DNA of 32,448 nucleotides, taken from NCBI RefSeq assembly GCF_003674065.1, contig NZ_RDBE01000001.1, positions 882,601 through 915,048 of the forward strand, written 5' to 3'. Origin of the DNA: Nocardioides mangrovicus. Lineage in GTDB: Bacteria; Actinomycetota; Actinomycetes; Propionibacteriales; Nocardioidaceae. The notes below the pieces were generated by a model. That model did no database searches. It saw only the letters and a program-made list of their open reading frames with translations, and had not been told where the DNA came from. Below are positions 8,864-15,710 of this stretch, piece after piece. The first letter of the stretch is position 1. The number at the start of each line of letters is the position of its first letter. The position numbers were made by a program, and so were the translations under genes.

Positions 8864-9361
8864 ATGCGCAAGGTGGTCTGCCCGGGGTCCTTCGACCCCG
8901 TCACGAACGGCCACATCGACATCATCGGACGGGCTTCGCGGCTCTTCGACGAGGTCGTCGTCGCCGTGGGGGTCAACAAGTCCAAGGCGTCCTCCCGGCT
9001 GTTCAGCGCCGAGGAGCGGATGGAGATGCTGGAGAAGGTCGTCACCGACTACCCCAACGTCAGCGTCGCCGGCTTCGAGGGCCTGCTCACCACCTTCTGC
9101 CAAGAGCGGGGCATCACCGCGATCGTCAAGGGGCTGCGCGCGGTCACCGACTTCGACTACGAGCTGCAGATGGCACAGATGAACTCCAGCCTGGTCGACG
9201 TCGAGACCGTCTTCATCCCCACCAGCCCCGAGTACTCCTTCCTGGCCTCCTCGCTGGTCAAGGAGGTCGCCACCTTCGGGGGCGACGTGTCGCGGCTGGT
9301 CCCGCCCGACGTGCTGGGCCGGCTCACCCAACGCCTCACCGAGCGCCGGGCGCAGAGTTGA
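8864..9361 (+). CDS. coaD: Phosphopantetheine adenylyltransferase
   Basis: A 165-residue nucleotidyltransferase that adenylates 4'-phosphopantetheine to dephospho-CoA. It carries CPGSFDPVTNGHIDII (TNGH at 14-17, the nucleotidyl-transfer motif), VKGLRAVTDFDYELQMA and the C-terminal SFLASSLVKEVA. Length is normal for the family. ATG 8864 has GGGAGG about 10 nt upstream. Its stop TGA overlaps a TTG start of the next gene as TTGA. Confidence 0.97.
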   Translation: MRKVVCPGSFDPVTNGHIDIIGRASRLFDEVVVAVGVNKSKASSRLFSAEERMEMLEKVVTDYPNVSVAGFEGLLTTFCQERGITAIVKGLRAVTDFDYELQMAQMNSSLVDVETVFIPTSPEYSFLASSLVKEVATFGGDVSRLVPPDVLGRLTQRLTERRAQS

Positions 9362-9849
9362 GCGCCGTGGTGGTCCGGACCCCCGAGCCCGACGACGGCC
9401 TCTCCGCCGAGCTGCGCTCGCGGCTGGGGGCGCTGCGGTCTCAGCTGCAGCAGGCCCCGACGCGACGCTTCTCCGCCGCCGAGGTGGTCGTCGATCGCGC
9501 CGAGCTGCTCGACCTGGTCGACCAGCTCGAGCAGGCGGCCCGGGTCTCGGTGCAGGCGGCGGCGACGGTGGTGCGGCACCGCAACGAGGTGCTGGCCGCG
9601 GGGCACGCCGAGGCGGCCAAGCTCGTCCACAGCGCCGAGCTCGAGCAGGAGCGCCTGGTCAGCGACACCGAGGTGTTCCGCCGCGCCACGCGGCTGGCCG
9701 CCGAGCGCGAGGCCGAGGCCGAGCAGCGGGCGGCGACCCTGCGCCGCGAGACCGACGCCTACGTCGGCGACCGCCTCGCCCGGCTCGAGGAGACGCTGAC
9801 CCACACCCTCGACGCCGTCCGCCGCGGTCAGCAGCGGCTGGGCGGATGA
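9358..9849 (+). CDS. DivIVA/SepIVA-like coiled-coil protein
   Basis: A 163-residue, highly charged, mostly helical protein. Residues from about 45 to the end form a long coiled coil rich in Glu, Arg and Ala (for example AAEREAEAEQRAATLRRE). In mycobacteria the DivIVA-domain cell-division protein SepIVA lies next to the DUF177-rpmF-rnc cluster, so this is likely its counterpart; that assignment rests on position and coiled-coil character, not on a clear domain match. The start is uncertain: TTG 9358 overlaps the coaD stop as TTGA, while GTG 9367 would remove three residues. Neither has a strong Shine-Dalgarno. Confidence 0.75.
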   Translation: MSAVVVRTPEPDDGLSAELRSRLGALRSQLQQAPTRRFSAAEVVVDRAELLDLVDQLEQAARVSVQAAATVVRHRNEVLAAGHAEAAKLVHSAELEQERLVSDTEVFRRATRLAAEREAEAEQRAATLRRETDAYVGDRLARLEETLTHTLDAVRRGQQRLGG

Positions 9850-9858
9850 GCCGCCGTT

Positions 9859-9888
9859 TTGGCTCACCGCCCGACGCCCGGATAGACT
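9859..9888 (+). promoter_or_regulatory. Promoter of the DUF177-rpmF-rnc cluster
   Basis: TTGGCT (9859-9864) and TAGACT (9883-9888) are separated by 18 nt and lie just after the SepIVA-like gene. A transcript would begin near 9895. This argues against the longer DUF177 reading frame that starts at ATG 9846. Confidence 0.5.
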
Positions 9889-9905
9889 CTCCCGGTTCTG
9901 TTCCA

Positions 9906-10541
9906 GTGCCAAAGCCTTCGGACGTGAGTTCCCTGAGCAGGCCATCGACGACCTCGAAGGGTCTGGACCCCAGAGCGCCGCTCGTGCTCGACACCCGCGA
10001 GCTCGGCCGCCGCCCTGGGTCCCAGCGACGGACCTCGTTCGATGCCGAGGCACCGGCAGGACTCGGCATCGAGGTCCTCCGTGTCCCCGACGGCGCGCCG
10101 GTCCACCTGGACCTGCGGCTCGAGGCGGTCATGGAGGGCGTGCTCGTCACCGGTGAGGCCCAGGCCGAGCTGGAGGGTGAGTGCGTACGGTGCCTGGAGC
10201 CGATCGAGGACAGCATCGCGGTCGACTTCCAGGAGCTGTTCGTCTACGACGACCCGGAGAACAGGGGCGACGAGGACGACGAGGATGTCAGCCGGCTCGA
10301 GGGCGACCTGCTCGACCTGGAACCGGTGCTGCGGGACGCGGTGGTGCTGGCACTGCCGTTCCAGCCGCTGTGCGGTGAGGACTGTCCCGGGTTGTGTCCC
10401 GACTGCGGGGCGCGGCTCGCCGACGATCCTGACCACGCCCACGACGCACCGATCGACCCGCGGTGGGCGCAGCTGCAGGAGCTCGCAGGACCAGCACCAC
10501 ACGAAGACCCGGCCGGGCAGCCCGGCCCCGACAAGGAGTGA
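9906..10541 (+). CDS. DUF177 (YceD-like) protein
   Basis: About 211 residues. DUF177 proteins are almost always encoded directly before rpmF and are linked to large-subunit rRNA processing. The family core VPDGAPVHLDLRLEAVMEGV is followed by GECVRCLEP and a C-terminal cluster, LCGEDCPGLCPDCGARL, whose cysteines probably bind zinc. An acidic linker lies between them. The start is unsure: GTG 9906 and GTG 9924 both lie after the predicted transcription start, neither has a good Shine-Dalgarno, and ATG 9846 lies before the promoter. The conserved region starts near LDPRAPLVLDTRELGRR, so little depends on the choice. Confidence 0.88.
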   Translation: MPKPSDVSSLSRPSTTSKGLDPRAPLVLDTRELGRRPGSQRRTSFDAEAPAGLGIEVLRVPDGAPVHLDLRLEAVMEGVLVTGEAQAELEGECVRCLEPIEDSIAVDFQELFVYDDPENRGDEDDEDVSRLEGDLLDLEPVLRDAVVLALPFQPLCGEDCPGLCPDCGARLADDPDHAHDAPIDPRWAQLQELAGPAPHEDPAGQPGPDKE

Positions 10542-10545
10542 CCCA

Positions 10546-10731
10546 GTGGCAGTCCCGAAGCGCAAGACCTCGCGCAGCAACACGCGGCACCGCCGTTCGG
10601 CCTGGAAGACCACCGCGCCCTCCCTGGTGACCTGCGCCAACCCGGCCTGCGGCAAGAAGCACCTGCCGCACCGCGCCTGCCCCGAGTGCGGGCAGTACGG
10701 TGCCCGCGCCGCCCGGCGTCAGGTGATCTGA
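10546..10731 (+). CDS. rpmF: 50S ribosomal protein L32
   Basis: A 61-residue L32. It begins [17 protein letters not shown], the universal L32 start, and has a zinc ribbon made of C30/C35 and C45/C48; the first pair is spaced CX4C. AAGGAG sits 7 nt before GTG 10546. It lies 4 nt after the DUF177 gene, in the conserved DUF177-rpmF-rnc arrangement. Its TGA stop overlaps a CTG that may start rnc. Confidence 0.97.
   Translation: MAVPKRKTSRSNTRHRRSAWKTTAPSLVTCANPACGKKHLPHRACPECGQYGARAARRQVI
10721..10727 (+). promoter_or_regulatory. Shine-Dalgarno-like AGGTGAT before rnc
   Basis: AGGTGAT, continuing into C, matches the 3' half of the full anti-Shine-Dalgarno complement. It lies at the end of rpmF, immediately before CTG 10728. 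The spacing to CTG is short; ACG 10731 and CTG 10734 are also in range. Confidence 0.4.
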
Positions 10732-11438
10732 CGCTGTACGCCGAGCTGCGAGCGGCGCTGGGCGAACCCGAGCTCACCGAGGAGTTGCTCGAGCTCGCCC
10801 TGACCCACCGCTCGTACGCCTACGAGCACGGCGGGCTGCCGACCAACGAGCGGCTGGAGTTCCTCGGCGACTCCGTCCTCGGCGTGGTCGTCACCGAGAC
10901 GCTCTACCTGACCCAGCCCGACCTGCCCGAGGGGCTGTTGGCCAAGCTGCGCGCCGCGGTGGTCAACGCCCGCGCGCTGGCCGGAGTCGCTCGCACCCTG
11001 GGCCTGGGCGAGCACATCCACCTCGGCAAGGGCGAGGAGGCCACGGGCGGGCGCGAGAAGGCCTCGATCCTCTCCGACACCGTCGAGGCCGTCATCGGCG
11101 CGATCTACCTCAGCGGCGGTTTCGTCGAGGCCGGCGCCGTGGTGCACCGGCTCTTCGACCCGCTGCTGGCGCAGGCCGCCGGTCTGGGCGCCGGTCTGGA
11201 CTGGAAGACCAGCCTGCAGGAGCTGGCCAGCCTCCACGACCTGGGCGTGCCCGAGTACGTCATCGAGGACGAGGGTCCCGACCACGAGAAGACCTTCACC
11301 GCCCAGGTGCGCGTGGGCGAGCGGCTGCACGGCCACGGCGTCGGCCGGTCGAAGAAGGAGGCCGAGCAGCAGGCCGCCGAGACCGCCTACCGCACGCTGA
11401 CCGAGGAGTACGCCACCGCGGCCGAGCCCACGGCGTAG
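10728..11438 (+). CDS. rnc: Ribonuclease III
   Basis: About 236 residues: a double-strand-specific endoribonuclease that processes rRNA precursors and structured mRNAs. The catalytic domain shows [11 protein letters not shown], the signature [13 protein letters not shown] and [12 protein letters not shown]. The C-terminal double-stranded RNA-binding domain includes [11 protein letters not shown] and [16 protein letters not shown]. The start is a problem: no ATG, GTG or TTG lies where the family begins. I chose CTG 10728, which overlaps the rpmF stop as CTGA, like the ATGA, GTGA and TTGA junctions elsewhere in the window. The alternatives are GTG 10686, which would overlap rpmF by 46 nt and has no Shine-Dalgarno, or a TTG about 17 codons downstream, which would cut into the first helix. 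The gene itself is certain; only the start is not. Confidence 0.95.
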   Translation: MTLYAELRAALGEPELTEELLELALTHRSYAYEHGGLPTNERLEFLGDSVLGVVVTETLYLTQPDLPEGLLAKLRAAVVNARALAGVARTLGLGEHIHLGKGEEATGGREKASILSDTVEAVIGAIYLSGGFVEAGAVVHRLFDPLLAQAAGLGAGLDWKTSLQELASLHDLGVPEYVIEDEGPDHEKTFTAQVRVGERLHGHGVGRSKKEAEQQAAETAYRTLTEEYATAAEPTA

Positions 11439-11444
11439 CCGGCG

Positions 11445-12317
11445 ATGCCCGAGCTCCCCGAGGTCGAGGTCGTCCGGCGCGGCCTCGAGGCCCACGTGCT
11501 GGACCGCGAGATCGCCACGGTGCAGGTGCTCCACCCACGCCCGGTGCGCCGCCACCTGGCCGGACCCGAGGACTTCGCGGCCCGGCTCGTCGGGCATCGC
11601 TTCACCGCGGCCCGCCGCCGCGGGAAGTACCTGTGGCTGCCCACCGAGAGCCACGACGCCATGCTCGCCCACCTCGGCATGAGCGGCCAGATGCTGGTGC
11701 AGCCGGCCGGGGCCCCCGACGAGCGGCACCTGCGGGTGCGGTTCGGCTTCACCGGAGGCGGCCCCGAGCTGCGGTTCGTGGACCAGCGGATGTTCGGCGG
11801 GCTCTCGTTCGCCGAGGGCGGTGCCGAGCTGCCGCACGAGATCGTCCACATCGCCCGCGACCCGCTCGACCCCGCGTTCGACGACGACGACTTCGTGCGA
11901 CGGGTGCGCCGGCGGACGTCGGGTATCAAGCGGCTGCTGCTGGACCAGCAGCTGGTCTCCGGCGTCGGCAACATCTACGCCGACGAGGCATTGTGGCGCG
12001 CACGGCTGCACGGCGAGCGCCGCGGCGACCGGCTGCGTCGCGCCGACGTGCAGGCGGTCCTCGACGCCGCGCGCGAGGTGATGACGCTGGCCCTGGGGCA
12101 GGGCGGCACCTCCTTCGACGCCCTCTACGTCAACGTCAACGGCCAGAGCGGCTACTTCGACCGCTCGCTGCACGCCTACGGGCAGGAGGGGCGTCCCTGC
12201 GACCGCTGCGGCACGCCCATCCGCCGGGTCGCGTTCACCAACCGCTCGTCGTTCTACTGCCCGGTCTGCCAGCCCGCACCCCGTCGCCGTGCTGGCCGCC
12301 CACCTAGCGGCAACTGA
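11445..12317 (+). CDS. mutM: Formamidopyrimidine-DNA glycosylase
   Basis: A 290-residue base-excision repair enzyme that removes oxidised purines such as 8-oxoguanine and nicks the strand. The N-terminal PELPEVE supplies the catalytic Pro and Glu. K61 in RRRGKYLW, the H2TH region with [20 protein letters not shown], and the zinc finger C252/C255...C272/C275 complete the set, making it Fpg rather than a zincless Nei-like protein. It starts 6 nt after rnc and is probably in the same operon. Confidence 0.97.
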   Translation: MPELPEVEVVRRGLEAHVLDREIATVQVLHPRPVRRHLAGPEDFAARLVGHRFTAARRRGKYLWLPTESHDAMLAHLGMSGQMLVQPAGAPDERHLRVRFGFTGGGPELRFVDQRMFGGLSFAEGGAELPHEIVHIARDPLDPAFDDDDFVRRVRRRTSGIKRLLLDQQLVSGVGNIYADEALWRARLHGERRGDRLRRADVQAVLDAAREVMTLALGQGGTSFDALYVNVNGQSGYFDRSLHAYGQEGRPCDRCGTPIRRVAFTNRSSFYCPVCQPAPRRRAGRPPSGN

Positions 12318-12383
12318 GAGTTCACCGCGACGTTTGGACTTCCCGCCGAGGGCATGGGACTCTTGGAGACGGCCTCATTCGGC

Positions 12384-12402
12384 CCGGCGGTGATCCCGCC
12401 GG
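12384..12402. other. Short perfect hairpin upstream of the small coiled-coil gene
   Basis: CCGGCGG (12384-12390) pairs with CCGCCGG (12396-12402) around a 5-nt loop. It lies between mutM and the 12434 gene. There is no T-run, so it could be a weak terminator for the rnc-mutM transcript or a leader structure of the next gene. Confidence 0.45.
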
Positions 12403-12433
12403 AGCCGATGTACATCGTCGTGAGAGGACATCC

Positions 12434-12637
12434 ATGGCCAAGGCACTGCTCGGCCACCTGGGCGGCACCGACCCCCGTGTCACCGCCCGTCTGGCGTCCG
12501 AGAACCGCCGGCTGCGTGAGCGCGTCGCCGACCTGGAGGCGTACGTGCTGCGTCTCCAGGCCGAGAACGACCAGCTCGTCGCCGTCGCTCCCGAGCTGGA
12601 GCACCAGCTGCTCGACGAGAGCATGCAGCCCGCATAG
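12434..12637 (+). CDS. Small coiled-coil protein of unknown function
   Basis: A 67-residue protein starting MAKALLGHLGGTDPR. It is followed by a helix of regular heptads (ENRRLRERVADLEAYVLRLQ) that should form a coiled coil, and an acidic end. I recall similar short proteins with the same AKALLGH start in other actinobacteria, but no function. AGAGGA lies about 7 nt before ATG 12434, which supports translation. It is convergent with the LysR gene, with 9 nt between stops. Confidence 0.75.
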   Translation: MAKALLGHLGGTDPRVTARLASENRRLRERVADLEAYVLRLQAENDQLVAVAPELEHQLLDESMQPA

Positions 12638-12646
12638 GTTCCCCCG

Positions 12647-13549
12647 TCACGTCCAGCGCCGCGCGGCGGCGCTGATCGTGGCGTGCAACGCCGCCGTCGC
12701 CGGCACCTGCTCGGCCCCGGCGCGGTACACCAGCCCCACGTGGCGCTCGCCCAACCCCGGCTCGAGCGACGGCAGGTCGACGACCTCCACCTCCGGGTGG
12801 CGGTGGGCCAGCAGCGCCGAGTGCGGCAGCACGGCCACGCCGAGCCCGCGCGCGACGAGGTTCTGCACCACGACGTAGTCGTCGGTGACGTGGCGCAGCT
12901 GCGGGGTGAACCCGGCGGCCTCGCAGCACGCCACCAGGTGGCTGCGGCACCGCACGCACCCGCCGATCCAACTGGCTTCGGCCAGGTCGGCCAGGTGCGC
13001 CACGCGGGTGCCGGGCGGCAGCACCAGGTGCACGGGCTCCACCAGCAGCCGCCGCCACACCAGCGACCCGACGCCCTCCGGTGGTCCGTCGTAGCCGAAG
13101 ACCAGCGCCAGGTCGGCGTCACCGGCGCTCACCGCCGCCAACGCCTCGGGCGGCTCCCCCTCGTCGAACCCGACCTCGACCGCCGGGTACGCGGCGGCCA
13201 GGGCGTCCACGGCCACCGGCACCAGGGTCGCGGCGGCCGAGGGGAAGGCGACCAGGCGGACCCGGCCGGCCCGCAGCTCGGTGAGCGCGGCGAGCTCCTC
13301 GTCGGCCGCGTGCAGCTCGGCGGCGACGACGTCGGCTCGTCGGACCAGGACCTCTCCGGCCTGGGTCGGCGTCACGCCGCCCGGGCCGCGGACCAGCAGC
13401 GGTGCGCCGACGTCGCGCTCGAGCCGGGCCAGGTGCTGGCTGACGGCGGGCTGGGTCCAGCCCAGGTCGCGGGCCGCGGCACTGATCGACCCGGCGCGCA
13501 CGACGTCGCGCAGCAGCAGCACGCGGCGGGGGTCCAACCGGGGTGCCAT
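12647..13549 (-). CDS. LysR-family transcriptional regulator
   Basis: A 300-residue LysR regulator. The N-terminal winged helix-turn-helix (SISAAARDLGWTQPAVSQHLARLE, within residues 20-45) is followed by a periplasmic-binding-protein-like effector domain. It is divergent from the Asp/Glu racemase gene, the classical layout in which a LysR protein controls its neighbour and itself. A palindrome in the gap (13567-13595) is a candidate binding site. ATG 13549 was chosen over the adjacent GTG 13552 because AAGGTG then falls at a suitable distance. The inducer is unknown. Confidence 0.93.
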   Translation of the reverse strand: MAPRLDPRRVLLLRDVVRAGSISAAARDLGWTQPAVSQHLARLERDVGAPLLVRGPGGVTPTQAGEVLVRRADVVAAELHAADEELAALTELRAGRVRLVAFPSAAATLVPVAVDALAAAYPAVEVGFDEGEPPEALAAVSAGDADLALVFGYDGPPEGVGSLVWRRLLVEPVHLVLPPGTRVAHLADLAEASWIGGCVRCRSHLVACCEAAGFTPQLRHVTDDYVVVQNLVARGLGVAVLPHSALLAHRHPEVEVVDLPSLEPGLGERHVGLVYRAGAEQVPATAALHATISAAARRWT

Positions 13550-13566
13550 CACCGCACCTTATGGCA

Positions 13567-13595
13567 ACCCAAGGCAGTCAAGGGCTTCCTTGGGT
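13567..13595. promoter_or_regulatory. Candidate LysR operator
   Basis: ACCCAAGG (13567-13574) and CCTTGGGT (13588-13595) form a perfect 8-bp inverted repeat with a 13-nt spacer, 18 nt outside the LysR start and 25 nt before the racemase start. Size and position fit a LysR-type recognition site, although the internal T-N11-A motif is not obvious. Confidence 0.5.
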
Positions 13596-13620
13596 CGACA
13601 GCAGGTCCCACGCTGGCGGC

Positions 13621-14325
13621 ATGCGGACGATCGGCCTCATCGGCGGCATGTCGTGGCACTCCACGATGACCTACTACCGGCTCCTCAACGAGCAGGTCGC
13701 GGCCCGCCGCGGTGGGCACGCCTCGGCTCGGGTGGTGCTGCAGTCGCTGGACTTCGCCGAGGTGCGCGACTGTCAGGTGCGCGGCGACTGGCAGGGCTCC
13801 GGTGAGCTGCTGGCCGACGCCGCACGCCGCTGCGTCGCCGGCGGGGCGGAGCTGCTCGCGATCTGCACCAACCTGATGCACAAGAACTTCCCCCAGGTGG
13901 AGCAGGCGGTGCCGGGCGTCGAGGTGGTCCACATCGCCGACGCCGTCGCGGCCTGCGGCTACCGCCGGCTGGGACTACTCGGCACCCGCTGGGTGATGGA
14001 GGAGACCTTCTACGCCGACCGGCTGGCCCGGCACGGCGTCGACGTCGTGGTGCCCGACGAGGCGGGCCGCGAGCTGGTCGACCGCGTGGTCTTCGACGAG
14101 CTCACCCAGGGCGTGTTCCGCGAGGAGTCGCGGACGGCGTACCTGAAGGTGATGGACGACCTGGCCGCCCAGGGCGCCGACGGCATCGTGCTGGCCTGCA
14201 CCGAGATCGGGCTGCTGGTGCCCGCCGAGCTCGCGCCGCTGCCGGTGGTGGACTCCGCCGTCGCCCACGCCACCGCGCTCGCCGACCGGGCCCTGCTGGC
14301 CCCGGCACCGCTCGCCGCCGGATAA
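13621..14325 (+). CDS. Aspartate/glutamate racemase family protein
   Basis: A 234-residue cofactor-independent racemase of the Asp/Glu family (YgeA-like). The start RTIGLIGGMSWHSTMTYY and the two catalytic cysteines, C82 in LLAICTNLMHK and C193 in VLACTEIGLL, are the family hallmarks. It probably interconverts L- and D-forms of aspartate or another amino acid; the substrate cannot be read from sequence. ATG 13621 starts exactly at the conserved first strand; the longer frame from 13543 crosses the putative operator. Its likely regulator is the divergent LysR gene. Confidence 0.9.
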   Translation: MRTIGLIGGMSWHSTMTYYRLLNEQVAARRGGHASARVVLQSLDFAEVRDCQVRGDWQGSGELLADAARRCVAGGAELLAICTNLMHKNFPQVEQAVPGVEVVHIADAVAACGYRRLGLLGTRWVMEETFYADRLARHGVDVVVPDEAGRELVDRVVFDELTQGVFREESRTAYLKVMDDLAAQGADGIVLACTEIGLLVPAELAPLPVVDSAVAHATALADRALLAPAPLAAG

Positions 14326-14367
14326 CGGTTCGACCCCGTCGTCGTCGGCGGGTAGACCTCTCTGCTT

Positions 14368-15618
14368 GTGAGCGCGCTCGTCGAGGCCGTCGTGCCGGTT
14401 CGGCTGGGTCGGTCGTTCCGGTGGCTCCTCGCCTCGTCGTGGACCTCGCAGCTCGGCGACGGGATCGCGCTGGCCGCCGGCCCGCTGCTGGTGGCCTCGC
14501 AGACGTCCAACCCGACGCTGGTGGCGTCGGCGGCCCTGCTCCAACGGCTGCCGTGGCTGCTGTTCGCCCTCTACGCCGGTGTGCTCGCCGACCGGCTCGA
14601 CCGGCGCCGGCTGGTGGTCGTCGCCGACGGGTTGCGGGTGGTCGTGCTGGTCGCCCTGGTGACCACGCTGCTCACCGGCACGGTGAGCATCGCGGTGGTG
14701 CTCGCCGCGATGTTCGCGTTGGGCACCGCGGAGGTCTTCGCCGACACCGCGACCTCGGCCCTCCTGCCGATGGTGGTGGCCAAGCGCGACCTCGGCGTCG
14801 GCAACGCCCGGCTGATGGGCGGCTTCCTGGTGCTCAACCAGCTGGTCGGCGCCCCGCTCGGAGCCGCGCTGTTCGCCGCCGGACGGCACTGGCCGTTCCT
14901 CACCCAGGCGGTGTGCGTGGCGCTGGGCGTCGTGCTGGTCTCCCGCGTGAGGCTGCCCGCGCACGGCACGGCGGGGGAGCCGCGCCACATCGCGGCCGAG
15001 GTTCGCGAGGGCTGGCGCTGGGTGTGGCACCACCGTCCCGTGCGGACCCTGGCGCTGACCATCTTCACCTTCAACGTGACCTGGGGCTGTGCATGGTCGG
15101 TGCTGGTCCTCTACTCCCGCGAGCGGTTGGGGCTGGGCGAGGTCGGCTTCGGGCTCATCACCACCGTCATCGCGGTCGGCGGCATCGCGGGGACGCTCTC
15201 CTACGGCCGGCTGGAGCGGCGGGTGCCGCTGGCCGGCGTCATGCGCGGGGTGCTGCTGACCGAGACGCTCGTGCACCTGGTGCTGGCGCTCACCTCGTCG
15301 GTGCCGGTGGCGATGGTCGCGTTCCTCGCCTTCGGCGTCGAGGCCTTCGTCTGGGGCACCACCGCCAGCAGCGTCCGGCAGCGGGCGGTGCCGACGCAGG
15401 TGCAGGGCCGGGTGGGCAGCGTCTACATGGTCGGGCTGCAGGGCGGGTTGGTGATCGGTGCCCTGCTGGCCGGCCCGCTGGCCCACGTCTGGGGCATCAC
15501 CGCGCCGTTCTGGTTTGCCTTCGCGGGCTCGGCGCTCTTCCTCGCGCTGATCTGGCGCGAGCTGGGCCACGTCGCGCATGCGGACGAGGAGACCCTCGCC
15601 GCGGAGGCATCCGGATAA
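14368..15618 (+). CDS. Major facilitator superfamily exporter
   Basis: A 416-residue membrane protein with about 12 predicted helices. The loop between helices 2 and 3 reads GVLADRLDRRRLV, the MFS motif A, and the whole resembles the EntS/MFS_3 group of drug or siderophore exporters. The substrate is unknown. GTG 14368 has no Shine-Dalgarno; TAGACC lies 9 nt upstream, so it may be nearly leaderless. It follows the racemase by 42 nt and may or may not share its transcript. Confidence 0.88.
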   Translation: MSALVEAVVPVRLGRSFRWLLASSWTSQLGDGIALAAGPLLVASQTSNPTLVASAALLQRLPWLLFALYAGVLADRLDRRRLVVVADGLRVVVLVALVTTLLTGTVSIAVVLAAMFALGTAEVFADTATSALLPMVVAKRDLGVGNARLMGGFLVLNQLVGAPLGAALFAAGRHWPFLTQAVCVALGVVLVSRVRLPAHGTAGEPRHIAAEVREGWRWVWHHRPVRTLALTIFTFNVTWGCAWSVLVLYSRERLGLGEVGFGLITTVIAVGGIAGTLSYGRLERRVPLAGVMRGVLLTETLVHLVLALTSSVPVAMVAFLAFGVEAFVWGTTASSVRQRAVPTQVQGRVGSVYMVGLQGGLVIGALLAGPLAHVWGITAPFWFAFAGSALFLALIWRELGHVAHADEETLAAEASG

Positions 15619-15710
15619 GGTGGTGGACCGGCTGTGTCACACCAGCCCCACCGGTGTGCCCCAGCTAGCTGCCCGACCTGACTGCCCAGCCCGCCGCCGG
15701 AAGGCCCGCC

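Noticed and set aside
9846..9905. DUF177 protein starting at ATG 9846
   Set aside because: This stretch contains a well-placed -35/-10 pair, so it is more likely promoter than coding.
15619..15710. Small inverted repeats (GTGTCACAC, CAGCTAGCTG) before smc as operators
   Set aside because: Short palindromes like these are frequent by chance at this base composition, and no regulator or repeat copy supports them.
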